NCBI RefSeq assembly: GCF_014066305.1
Contig: NW_023501168.1
Span: 62,001-126,000, forward strand
Direction of reading: 5' to 3'
Length of the DNA stretch: 64,000 bases
Origin: Letharia columbiana
Lineage: Eukaryota; Ascomycota; Lecanoromycetes; Lecanorales; Parmeliaceae
Positions 1-10,897 of this stretch are shown here, piece by piece. A model generated the notes under the pieces. That model saw nothing but the letters and a program-made list of their open reading frames with translations. It ran no database searches and was not told the origin of the DNA. A program made the translations under genes and the position numbers. Position 1 is the first letter of the stretch, and each line of letters opens with the position of its first letter.

Positions 1-3000
1 AAATTAAGAATTAAAGCTTTTATATTAATATTTTAATTATAAATATTATTAAATATTATATAAGAGAGTTTTAAGTATATATAACGAATAAGAGTTTACT
101 AGATATTATAGATTTTTATCTTCTAATTATATAGATAGTAGAGATAAAAAACTTTAAGAATTTAAAATTCTAATTAATATATTAAAAGTTTAAGAGCGTT
201 ACGAGTAATAAGATTATAATTATTTTTAAAAAAAGTTTTAAAGTATATAGCTTTAAGTTTATAATTAAATAATTAAAATTAAAATATAATAAAGCGTTTA
301 GCGTTAGATTTAAATTAATAAATTTAATTAAAATATATAATATTTATAAAAAAGCGTATTTAATAATTAAGTATAAGAAATTATAAATATTAAAATCTAT
401 AAATATTATAAAGTTCTTTTTATAAAAAAATTAAATTTATTATATTATAATTATAACTATATATAAGATATAAATAATCTTATTTAATATTTATTTAATT
501 TTAAATCTAGATTATTTTAGAAAAATATATAATATAATATAAAGTTATAGAATTAATATTCTATTACTTTAAGAGATAAATCTATTTAATAAAATTACGA
601 AATATTATAAAAGATTATTTCTATAAATAGCTATTATAATCTATCGAGTTAAAAAAAATAGAATTATTATTATTATAAATATTAAATTTATAAAATAATA
701 GAGAGATAGAAACTTAGATTATATTCTTTATAAAGAAGATAATAAAAGAATTTTAATTTATAGAATTAAATATAAAGAATATATATTTATAATAATATTA
801 ATATATATCTTAATTAAAGAGAATATAAAACTATTATAATTAAAAGTAAATATAGAAGCGCTTAAATAAATATTATTATAAATATTTTATAACGTAGTAG
901 AGGGAGATTAAAACTTTACGCTAATCGCTATAGATAAAGCCTTTATAATCCCCTCGCCGCCTTTATAATTATAAGTATTATTTAAATTATTATTAAAGCT
1001 TAAAAAAGATAGAGTATATTATCTAATAAATAATTAGAGAATTTAAAATTTAAATTTTAAAGTTTTTATATATTTCTTAGATAATAAAACTTTAATTTCT
1101 AGAATTAATTAAATCTATATTTAAGATAACTAAATAAAAGAATCGAAGAGTTAAGAGATAGCGTTTAATAAATTATTTATTAACTATAAGATTATAATAA
1201 CTATAATAAGAATAACCTCTATAATTACTTAAAAATCTAAGTGGTAAAAATTATTACTCTTATTTCTATAAAGAAATTAAATATAAGTCTTATATTTAAA
1301 AATATTATAAATATTTTTAGAGGAAAATTCGATAAAAGAGTAGATAATTTATAAGATATTAATAATATAATTTATAAAATATATTATAAAGAATAATTAT
1401 AGGGCGAATTAGAAAGTTAAGTATAATCTATAGCGTAATTATCTATAACTATAAAAGAAAAGATATTTTAAATTATTAAATTTTAAATTAGAGAAAAGAA
1501 TAGTAATTATTAAAACGCGTAAGAAATAGCTTATAGATATATATAATTAATTCTATTTCTATAATATTATAGCTAAATATCTTATTCTTAATAAGAAATT
1601 AATAAAATAATTTTTTATAAAGGCTAAGTATATAAATTATAGCTTTATTAAGACTTTAAAGAATAATTAAAAAAAGATATATATAAATTTAAAAGATATT
1701 CTTAGAATAGTAATAGACTACTATTAAAATCTTTATAATATAAAATCCTTAGACGAGAGCGCTTAAGACGAAATTCTACGATATATAATAGATCGAATAA
1801 GCTCGATAGATATTATTAAAATAAAAAGTCTTATTAAAGCTCGAGAGATATAGGCCGCTATTTATCGAGTATTCTTAAAAATCTTATTAGATAAAGATAA
1901 TTTTTTAAGCGAGTTTTATAAGACTATTATAAGATATAAGAAGAAGAAAAAAGAGAAAATCTTAATTATTATTATATAATTAATTTTCTTTTATAATTAA
2001 ATATAATAAGAGTAAAAACTTTCGAAGTATTAGATAAATAAGATTTTTATTATTCTTTTTAAAAATAAAGGGGAATAAATTAATATTAAGAATTAATATT
2101 TTTTATTTTTTATAAATATAAATTATAAAATCTTTATAAATATTCTAATATAACGTCTAATAAAGATTTTAGATAAGATAATTAATAAATAATAATTAGC
2201 TTTCTTATTAAAGAGACTTATAAATAATAATATTAAAATAATTTAATACTTAATAATTAAATATAAATTTATTAAAAAGCTATTATAGAAGTAAAAGAGA
2301 ATCGCTATTCTCTTTCTCGATTAGAAAAAAGTATATAATTAAATTAATTACGAGTTTCTTCTAGCGATCTTAAAAGAATTAGATATATTTAAAGAATTTA
2401 TTATTTAAATATAATTAATCTATAAGATAATTAAGATTAAGATTTATATTAATAGTTATATTAGAGAAATAATTATAATATAAAATAATATAAAATAAAG
2501 GAATTTTCTAAATTACCCTCTATTCGTAATTATAATTAAAGATTTAATCTAATATATTACTTATAACTCTTAAATTCTAAAAATATAAATAAGAAATAGA
2601 ATATTAAAGATAATAATATATATTAATAATATTATAATTATTATATAATTTTAAGTAGAGATAAATATTATAATAATAGTCTTAAAGATTTATTACGCTA
2701 TAATTAACGCGAGAATTAATTAAGATAAATTATATATATTATATATAGAAAATATTATCTATATTTATATTATCGAAGCGAAGGAAATTTTCTTTAATAA
2801 CTTCTATAAATATCTAAAAATATTGATCGAAGTAAATATTAATTATTAGTTAGATAATTTTTAGATTAAAATCTTATAAAAGACTAAGAAATTAATATAA
2901 GACTAATTATAATTTTATTTATTTCTTAAAAGTAAAATAATAATCGAAATTATCTTTATAATATTCCTTTTTAAATTCGCTTTATAATTTTTATATATAC

Positions 3001-4650
3001 TCTTAATAATATATAACGAGTTAGAAAAGAAGTATTATAAGTTAATATAGAATAATAAAGTTCGAGGTATTATTTATAATTTCTATATTTATTATTAGAT
3101 AAAAGAAGATAAAGTTAAGATAATTAATCTATAAGCCGTTATTATCGATAAGAGTATTATAACTATAATTAATAGAGTAATTAACTCTCTTAAATTAATA
3201 TAGATTATTCTAGTTAAAAATATTCTAGCGTTATATATTTAAAGCTTTTTATATATTTTAATATTTATTAATTTTTAAATAACTCGATTTTTTAATTAGT
3301 TTAATTATATTTTAAAGCTAATATAAACTATCTAATAGTAATAAAAAAAGATATTTATATAAATTCTCTAAATTAAACTTTTTTAAATTATTATAAAACT
3401 ACTAGCGACGCTAATATTCTATTATTTATTATTAGAGAAAATTAATTTAAAGAATATAAAAAAGTTTAATTCTAAGATCTAGCGAGCTTTATAAGATAGA
3501 GATATTAAAGTCTTAAAAGATATATAAGATTTAATATATATAATCTTAATAATTTTAGCTAAAATAGTATATAATAAATACTCTTTTTAGATCGACTATA
3601 TTATTAATAAATTAATTTTTAATATTATTTTATTAAATTAATATCTATTACTCTTATCTCTATATATATAAAAACTAGATATACTTTAATAGAAATACTT
3701 TATAGAGATTAATAATTATCTTATTTTTTTATTAAAGATTAGCTTTTAATAAGTCTATCTTATAATCTTAAATAAGAAATTAAAAGCTATTAATTTTAGC
3801 GATAGAATTAAGAGTCTTATTTTCGTTTATTAATATTATTATAAATTAAAAATTTCGATAAATAGAATATAAGTTATAATCTATAATAAGTTTAGAATAT
3901 TATATATAAAGAATCTTCTTTAATAATTACTCTATAAGAAGATTTAATTAAAAATTAATTTTATTTAGATATCGATATAATAATAGCTATACTCTATTTA
4001 TAATATTAATTAATTTTTATTTTATATATAAATTAAATATATAGTATCGAAAGTAATATAAAAAGAGTTTATTATTATTTTAAGTTAATTAATTCTTAAT
4101 TCGATATTTAAGATAAGAATTATTAATAAAATAATCGCTTTTATAATATTTAATTTTAATTTAAGAGATATTAATAAGAGATAATAAGATATCCTCTATT
4201 AGACTACTATTTAATTTTTATAAAAATATTATCTCTTATATAATTTTAGCGATCTAGTTATATATTAATTTTAAAATATTATTTAAAATTATTATTAAAC
4301 TCTAATTCGAAAATAGATTCTTATAAATTAAATTTTATATTTTTATAAGAGGTATTAAACTAAAGAGTATAATATATAAATATTTAAGAATCTTTAGAGA
4401 GAGCTTTTTAGTTAAATAAAGGTTTATAAGAGTTTTATCTATTTAATATTTAACTTTCTCGCGATAATAAGTTAAGTTAAGCGTAAAGTAATAGAAATAA
4501 TTAAGAAGTTAAACGATATTATAAAGAATTAAGATATAAATATTAATAATATTAGTAATTAAAATAAATTAATAAATTTAAATCTATTATTTAAATAATT
4601 TCTTTATTTTATTTATTTCTTTTTATTTCTAATTTATTTAATTTAGCGTT
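1..4650 (+). pseudogene. LINE (non-LTR retrotransposon) ORF2, RIP-degraded, 5' truncated by window edge
   Basis: Reading one plus-strand frame and treating TAG/TAA as mutated codons gives a recognisable LINE ORF2. An APE-type endonuclease lies around 600-1230, with a GDFN-like stretch near 900 and a degraded S-R-I-x-x-I-Y block near 1100. Reverse transcriptase lies around 1980-2700: the block equivalent to N-W-R-P-I-S-L-L-N is near 2080, the L-D-x-x-K-x-Y-x-x-I block near 2320, and the catalytic Y-A-D-D reads YINN near 2616-2630, which is what G-to-A changes produce from aspartate codons. A poorly conserved C-terminal part continues to about 4650. The frame holds over more than 2 kb with few apparent indels, so damage is mostly RIP. 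The family looks L1-like rather than Tad1-like, but the clade is uncertain. Confidence 0.75.
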
Positions 4651-4876
4651 AATTTAGTAGAGTTACTCGATATAGTCTTCCTCTATAAAAACCCTTATAT
4701 AATACTCTATATATACTCGAGCGCGAGTGATTTACGAGTTTAAGTCCCTATAGATTTCTAGATAAGATATCTTCGTTAAGGCGGCTATCTTAGCTAAACA
4801 GCCGAATAAAATAAATAACTTTCAAATCAAATAGTAATAGCTTTTCTTAGAAGAATGATTATAACTTTTACTATCT
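4651..4876. other. Gene-free spacer, less mutated, after the LINE
   Basis: Composition is less extreme here and some CpA and TpG survive. It may be the LINE 3' UTR or a remnant of older DNA. A stretch at 4734-4750 weakly resembles a tRNA B box, but no tRNA fold could be drawn. No gene is seen. Confidence 0.4.
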
Positions 4877-5497
4877 TATTAAAATCTTATACTTCTTATA
4901 ATATAATATAAAGAGTTCTATAAAAGAAAAGAGCGACTAGATATAAATATATTAAGGCGTATTATATAATTATATTATATAATTATTAAGACGCTAAGAG
5001 TTATATAATCCGAATTTTAATACTTTTCTTTATATATATTCTTTTATAAGCGAAATTCGATAAATACGAAGTTTAACGCTAACGATATTAAAATCGAGTA
5101 GATAAGATAAAAATAACTTAATTAATTTTCGCTAGAGTTTTAGCGTTAAATAATTAAAGTGAAGTTCGAGCTAGATAGCTAAAGTAAGTTTAGCGTTAAA
5201 TTATTAAAGTAAGTTTAATATTAAATAGTTAAAATAAGTTTAATATTAAATAATTAAAGTAAAGTTCGAGTTAGATAATTAAAGTAAGTTTAATATTAAA
5301 TAATTAAAGTAAAATTCGTATTAAATAGTTAAAGTAAGTTTAACGCTAGATAATTAAGATAAAGTTTAAATTAAATAATTAAAGTAAGTTTAGCGCTAAA
5401 TAATTAAGATAAAGTTTAAGCCGAGTAGCTAAAGTAAGTTTAGCGCCGAGTAATTAAAATAAAAAATCGAAATCTAAAAACGACTATCTTATAGGCC
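4877..5497 (-). mobile_element. Ty1/Copia 3' end fragment (3' LTR plus 3' UTR)
   Basis: Positions 4877-5022 match the Copia LTRs found at 31936, 45975, 47210, 60904 and 63368. They share the block around AAAGAGCGACTAGATA and the end TCCGAATTTTAATA, read here in reverse orientation. The 3' UTR with its tandem repeat follows, up to the shared TCGAAATCTAAAAACGACTA block, and homology then stops near 5497. The protein-coding part is missing, so this is a truncated copy. In the full-length copies of this orientation the LTR at the lower coordinate is the 3' LTR. The outer LTR edge is approximate because the first 40 bases have diverged. Confidence 0.65.
5095..5460. repeat. Tandem repeat in Copia 3' UTR, about 28-bp unit, about 13 copies
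   Basis: Units follow the pattern AGTTTAGCGYYRARTARYTA then AAGTA, alternating with AGTTCGAGYTAGATARYTA versions. The same unit occurs in about 3 to 6 copies in the other Copia elements, so it varies in number between copies. Less mutated copies at 47430-47480 and 60755-60840 read like GGGTAGCTAAGGTGAGTTA. Confidence 0.8.
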
Positions 5498-5516
5498 TTA
5501 GTAGTGATAGGAATTT

Positions 5517-5790
5517 TACGGAGGGTGACATCAAAAGTCCTGCACATGCGCTAAATCTCTTGGCATGCTTGGCATTTTGATAAATCTGACCTTTTTCTTG
5601 GATAGCTTTATTTTTCTAGTGATGATGCTTCATATATATACTTCGTATATATGCACCTCGTATGTATAGTATTGACGTCGCTGTTAAGTAAAAAGCAGTG
5701 ATATTGAGAATATTCAAAATATTCAGAATATTTGCCAAGTATGCCAAGAGATTTAGCGCATGTGTAGGACTTTTGATATCACTCTCCGTA
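5517..5790. mobile_element. MITE with 58-bp terminal inverted repeats, TA target duplication
   Basis: The left end (TACGGAGGGTGACATC... to about 5574) is repeated in inverse orientation at the right end (about 5733-5790, ...GATATCACTCTCCGTA) with only a few C/T-type differences. With a TA duplication at each edge the element proper is 5519-5788. The 274-bp size, the TA target and the lack of coding capacity suggest a non-autonomous Tc1/mariner or pogo/Fot1 derivative; that assignment is inference. Composition is nearly normal and CpA survives, in contrast to both flanks. No transposase for it is visible in the window. Confidence 0.85.
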
Positions 5791-6292
5791 GATCTACTTT
5801 ATATAGATTGGCTATTTTAACGAATGATGTGAACTATATAATAAAGACTATATATCGAATTAGATAAAATAATCTATTTAAAGTAATTTATATTCTTTAT
5901 AATGTGTTAATATAAAATATCTACTATTCTTACTTATAATAAGTTCTATAAAATCTATTATTTATTTAAACTTACGTATTAATATATAATTAATAAATAG
6001 TTAATAAAGAGTTAATAAATAATTAATAAAAAATCGATAGTAGAATAATATAGTAGTAATTCTATATTAGTGATTTATTATATCTTAATATACTATTAGT
6101 AACTCTATATAAACTATATTTAATTTCTTTAATTAGGTAGATTATACTATAAGCTATATAAGTAATTATAAAAAAATTATAATCTATATCTAATATTAAA
6201 GATTTAATAAATTTATAGAATTTTCTAAAATCCTCTAAATAAACTATTTCGAAAGAATTTAATAATAATTTTTATATCTTTAATCTAGAATT
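5791..6292. other. Gene-free AT-rich stretch
   Basis: Only short repeats such as TTAATAAATAGTTAATAAA near 5990-6030 are seen. There is no recognisable coding homology on either strand. Confidence 0.4.
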
Positions 6293-6452
6293 CTATTACG
6301 TAAGGTAAGGGGAAGGTATCTATTTACTTTACTAAGCTTCGCTAAGCTTTATTAAGAAGCTTTATTAAGCTTACTATTATTATAAAGTAATAGATTTCTA
6401 AATAGAAAGAATAAAGTTTCTTATATATTAGAATAATATATTTATTATAATA
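6293..6452 (+). repeat. Putative LTR of a Gypsy-like element fragment
   Basis: It starts TATTACGTAAGG (original TG presumably changed to TA) and ends TTATTATAATA, like the better defined LTRs at 9084-9259 and 40967-41144. The bases just inside (ATAGTAGTAATA) also resemble the sequence that follows those LTRs. No partner LTR and no target duplication were found, so the outer edge is an estimate. Confidence 0.45.
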
Positions 6453-6539
6453 ATATAGTAGTAATATTAATTATTAATATTATTTAATTATTAATAGATT
6501 TAGGAATTCCTCTATTAAAGATATTAAGTTTCAAATTTT

Positions 6540-7745
6540 ATCGAGCTTCTCCTTTCGTCGATTTTTAGACTTCTTAAGTCTTTCACTCGTCTTACTTCTT
6601 TATTCTTCTTCTTATCGAATTTCTAGAATTATTATTCTATACTTTGTTAAGCTAGTTTCTCTACTTTCGAGAGATCTAATTATAATTAATTATTAAATCT
6701 ATTAATTTCTTACTATTATCGAATATACTTATCTATATAAGATTCTAGAACTCGTAAACTTTTTTATTAACTATATAATTAAAAATTATCTAAAGATTTA
6801 TATTTTAGTAGATTTTAGATATATTAAAACTCGTAAGAACTTTAAGAGCTTTCTCGATAGAATTATTAGGATTCTTATATATTTAATATACGAATTTATT
6901 TATCTTCTAAAGAGTATTTAAAGCCTTTAGTAATAGAACGTACGACTTTCGAAAAGAATTAGATTTTATTTAATACTTTAGAAGATATAATTTTTCTTCT
7001 ATAGACGGTACTTCTTTAAAATCGATAACTCTAGATTTATTTATATTTTCGAATTCTATATCGATAATAAATACTTAATAATCTTTTAAATTAACGTCTA
7101 TAACTTTATTAGAAAAAGATTCTATAATTAATTAGATAACTTTTTAGAAATTATAGGATTTTATTATATAGATAATTAATATAGCTATTTAGAGTTTTAA
7201 TACTTTTATTAAAATATAAGAATCTTTTAACTCGTTAAACTTATTAAATATTAATAACTTAGATAATAATAATAGTAAATAAAATATCGCGGATCTCGAA
7301 TTTTTTAATTTTTATCTAAATAAGTCTTACGAAGAAGAAGAAGTTATTATAATTAAGAAAGATATTTATTATAAAAGCTTAATTCTATTCGTAGAATAAA
7401 TTTATAATCTCGCTATTATTAAAGACTTAAGAATTATCTAAAATAATTTAAATATTATCTTAAAAGAATCTATTTCCACTTAATATATAACGAAACTATT
7501 TAATCTTAAGCGAGTTAATTTACGTATAAATAAGAATAATATCGAGAAATAATATTCGATAATTATTAAGAGATTTAAGAAATCTATTAATATAATACTT
7601 TATTATCTTACTTCTAAGAAATATATATTTTATAATATTAGAACTCGATAAGAATTAGCTATTTATATATAAGCTATTCTTCGCTATATTAAGTTAGCTA
7701 ATATTACTATTCTATTCGTTTATAAAGTTATAGAACTAGCGTATT
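6540..7745 (+). pseudogene. Gypsy gag fragment, RIP-degraded
   Basis: A block at 6930-7010 (CGTACGACTTTCGAA... TAATACTTTAGAAGATATAA) closely matches the start of the coding region in the 9084-26608 Gypsy element at about 9905-9965, so both belong to related elements. Further on (7560-7730) the plus frame resembles the conserved Gag core, also seen at 20395-21000. Similarity stops abruptly near 7745. It follows the putative LTR at 6293 and is probably that element's gag, cut off by later insertions. Confidence 0.55.
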
Positions 7746-8350
7746 ACGATTATAAAACGATATTATAACGATTCTATACTAGTTAAAAAACCGTTCTAGA
7801 ACCGATTTATAATTATTTTATAATCGTTTTATAATAGTCGTAAACTATAGATCTCTTTTCTTAGAATCTATAACGGTTATAGTTTTATAACCGTTCTATA
7901 ATCGTTTTATAATCGTTATAATAATATATTTTTATTTTTATTTTTTTACTAAGTCTCGAATAGACTAGTAGTATTATATAATATATCTTCTAATATAAAA
8001 ATTTCGTTAAAATTCGAAAAAAACGAATTTTAAGTTATTAGCGTTAATATTTAAGCTTATATATACTAAGCGAATTTTCAGCCCTATAAAGAACTTTAAA
8101 ATTAAAAATTATTTTTAGTTATTATATAGATTATTTATAGTTCTATAAGAATCGTATAATCGTTCTATAATCGTTTTATAACCGTTCGATAACTATTACG
8201 TGACCGTTATGTGATCGTTAAATAATCGATATAAAATTATAAGTTAGAATAATTCTTCTAACGAGTATAAATTGAGTTTTATATCGGTTATATATCGGTA
8301 ATATATCGGTTATTTATCGATTATTAGTTATAGAACAGTTATATAACGAT
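7745..8350. repeat. Cluster of short repeats (ACCGTTCTATAATCG type)
   Basis: Many variants of ACCGTTCTATAATCGTTTTA occur in both orientations (for example near 7780, 7815, 7890 and 8160-8200), followed by several TATATCGGTTA units near 8281-8320. CpG is retained inside the motif. No protein homology is seen. It may be the end of a transposon or an LTR with internal repeats. Confidence 0.6.
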
Positions 8351-8456
8351 AATATATCTTTAATAATAGCTAGAATAGTAATAATATTAGAAATTAATTA
8401 ATGTTCGCTTATTAAGAAATCGCTATCGAATTATAAATATTTCTTTATTTATAATT

Positions 8457-8586
8457 ATAATTATTTCTTTTATCTAGATCTTAAAATTAAAAAAAAATTA
8501 ATTTAAAATAAATATTTATTATAATTACTTCTTTTATCTAGATCTTAAAATTTAAAAAAAAAATTGATTCGAAATAAACATTTATT
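8457..8586. repeat. Tandem duplication, 64-bp unit, two copies
   Basis: The unit begins ATAATTATTTCTTTTATCTAG at 8457 and again as ATAATTACTTCTTTTATCTAG at 8521, and continues through AGATCTTAAAAT and a run of A. The copies differ mainly by transitions. Confidence 0.8.
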
Positions 8587-9083
8587 AATAAGTACTTAAT
8601 TAAGTATAATCTTAAGATTATTAGAATTAATTAAGTTAGTAGTAATAAATAAATAAATATTAAATTTTTTTTTTTAATAATTTATAATTTTAATTATATT
8701 AATAGTATTAAGGTTAATAAATTTTAAAATAGCGAGATTTCGACTATTAGATATTTTTTTATTATTCTTTTAACGCTTAATAAGTAAAGGCCTATGAATT
8801 AAATTTATAAAGTTAAATTTTTCTAAGTTAAATCGAATTTTAGCCCTAGCTCTAAGTTAAATCGAACTCTAATTACTTGCTATACGTTGTTAATCTACTT
8901 CTACTATTATAAAATTAATTTAATCTATATAATATATAGATATATATATACGAAGAGAGGCGCGCTAAGACTTAATTAGAAAGATATATTAAGTATAAAG
9001 AATTAATCTATAATAATTATCTATAAAAAATAGAGAAAGACTATATTTTTATAGTAAGAAGTATCGAAATATCGGAAAGAAAT

Positions 9084-9259
9084 TGTTATGGACATGATAG
9101 GAGATGATATAGTAGAAACGGAGAGGTAGGAGATAACGCTATAATAGCGCCTTGATAGATACTACTTTCTAGTAGATTTCTCTATAGAGTCTTAATCATC
9201 TTATATTTAACTTATAAATTTATAATAGTAATAATAATTAATTTTCTACTACTATAATA
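9084..9259 (+). repeat. 5' LTR of Gypsy element, 176 bp
   Basis: It pairs with 26433-26608; differences are nearly all C/T or G/A. It begins TG and ends TA (CA before RIP). It contains a GATAACGCTATAATAGCGCC block that is also present in the 3' LTR. Confidence 0.88.
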
Positions 9260-9359
9260 ATAATAGTAATACTAGGTTACTATATAGTAAGTATTATATA
9301 ACCGCTTACTATATATTACACGCTTAACGTACTAGTAATTCTTACTATATTAGAAGATT

Positions 9360-9610
9360 TAGTTAAATCCTTAAATCCTTAATCCGCTTCCGCTATATTT
9401 CTTTTTATATTACGAGAATCCTAATTCTTTAATATAAGAATCTCGCTTTTTCCGAATTATTCTTTCTATATTATAAGAATTCTAATTCTTTAATATAAGA
9501 ATCTCGCTTCTTCCCTTACTATATTATAAGAATCTCGAGAATTCTAATTCTTTAGTATAAGGATCTCGAGAATCCTGATTCTTTAGTATAAGAATCTCGA
9601 TTTTTTAGAA
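9360..9610 (+). repeat. Tandem repeat in 5' UTR of Gypsy element
   Basis: At least five degenerate copies of AATTCTTTAGTATAAGAATC followed by TCG, in units of about 30-70 bp. A related element at 41220-41400 has a different but analogous series built on GAACTCTTATACTTCTT. Confidence 0.7.
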
Positions 9611-9639
9611 TAAGAAAGCTATCGTCAAGCTGGCTTCGT

Positions 9640-10190
9640 TATTAATAAGAGACCTTATTAGTATTAACTATTAAATTTACGAGTTTCTTATAATAATAGA
9701 TTAGGCCTATTATTACGAGATTTTCGAGTTTATTAAATACTTTATTAACTATATTATCTAGAATTATAATTATTAATTAAAGTAGATATTAGAATTATTA
9801 AAATACTTAAAAATATTATTAATTAAACTCTCTACTTTCTTATATAGCTAGTCTATAGATTAATCTACTTTTTAAAAAATAATTAGAATCTTTAATAATC
9901 GAATATACGACTTTCGAAGTAAGTCTAAGTTTATTTAATATTTTAGAAATTATAATTTACCTTCTATAGAGTCTATATCTTATATCTTATTAATAAATAC
10001 TTCTTTAGATTTATCTAATATAGACTTAAATTTTATCGAAAATATTAATTAAACTATTAAAGTAACTTTAATAGAGAAGATAATTTATAAAGATTTAATT
10101 GATCTAGCTATAATAGAAAACTAATTATAATAAAATATTAATTTTTTATAGCTATAATAAATAGTATTATAAGAATTACTATTTAATATC
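9640..10190 (+). pseudogene. N-terminal gag region of the Gypsy element
   Basis: The block around 9905-9965 is similar to the 6930-7010 gag fragment. The segment lies directly downstream of the LTR and leader repeat and upstream of the insertion. The conserved Gag core follows only after the insertion, at about 20395. The exact start codon cannot be chosen because of RIP. Confidence 0.5.
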
Positions 10191-10845
10191 TTTCTATTTT
10201 AGAGAGCCTATCTATATATAAGGCGGAAAGTAAATAATTCGTATAAGGAAGATTAGCCGAGCATATCTATTCGGAATTTATCTTGAATCTATTAGGCTTC
10301 TTAAGTCGCTTTCGGAGCCTATTAGTACTATATCTTATATAATAATATTTTCAACTAAATAGTATATTAATGCGACATTAAATAAGATATATTATTAAGA
10401 TACAATTTTGAAAGATATATTATTAAACATTATTATATTATTCTTATATATATCTCTATTAGTATATAGTATAGAATAGAGAATATATAGTAAATTAATC
10501 GAGGCTAAGCGAGCAGTAATCTATAATAATAGATTTTATCTCCGAGTCTAAAGTAATTAATTAAAAGAAAAGATAGGGGTTATAGCTAGCTTTATATATC
10601 TTTCTTAATCTAAATTATAAGATAATAGCGAGATATCGATACTATATTATCCTTTCGCCTAGTTATTATAATATACCGATATATTATTAAACTAATATTC
10701 TAGTTGAAATTAATACTAGAAGATTATAAGAGCGAGTCTTCTATCTAAAGTTATAGTATTTATTTTATAAAGGCAGAGTAGGTAAAGATACGAATAGCAC
10801 TCTTAAAATATTTAAATTTAAAAATAAAATTTAAGTAAGTATAAT

Positions 10846-10897
10846 AGATAAGATTAATAGATAAGATTAATAGATAAGATTAATAGATAAGATTAAT
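10846..10897. repeat. 13-bp tandem repeat, four units
   Basis: AGATAAGATTAAT is repeated head to tail at 10846, 10859, 10872 and 10885 with a partial fifth unit. It sits at the transition from the less mutated left flank to the strongly mutated interior of the unassigned insertion. Confidence 0.9.

Noticed and set aside
4734..4750. tRNA B-box-like sequence (GAGTTTAAGTCCC)
   Set aside because: No matching A box and no acceptor or anticodon stem could be drawn; a SINE or tRNA remnant is possible but unsupported.
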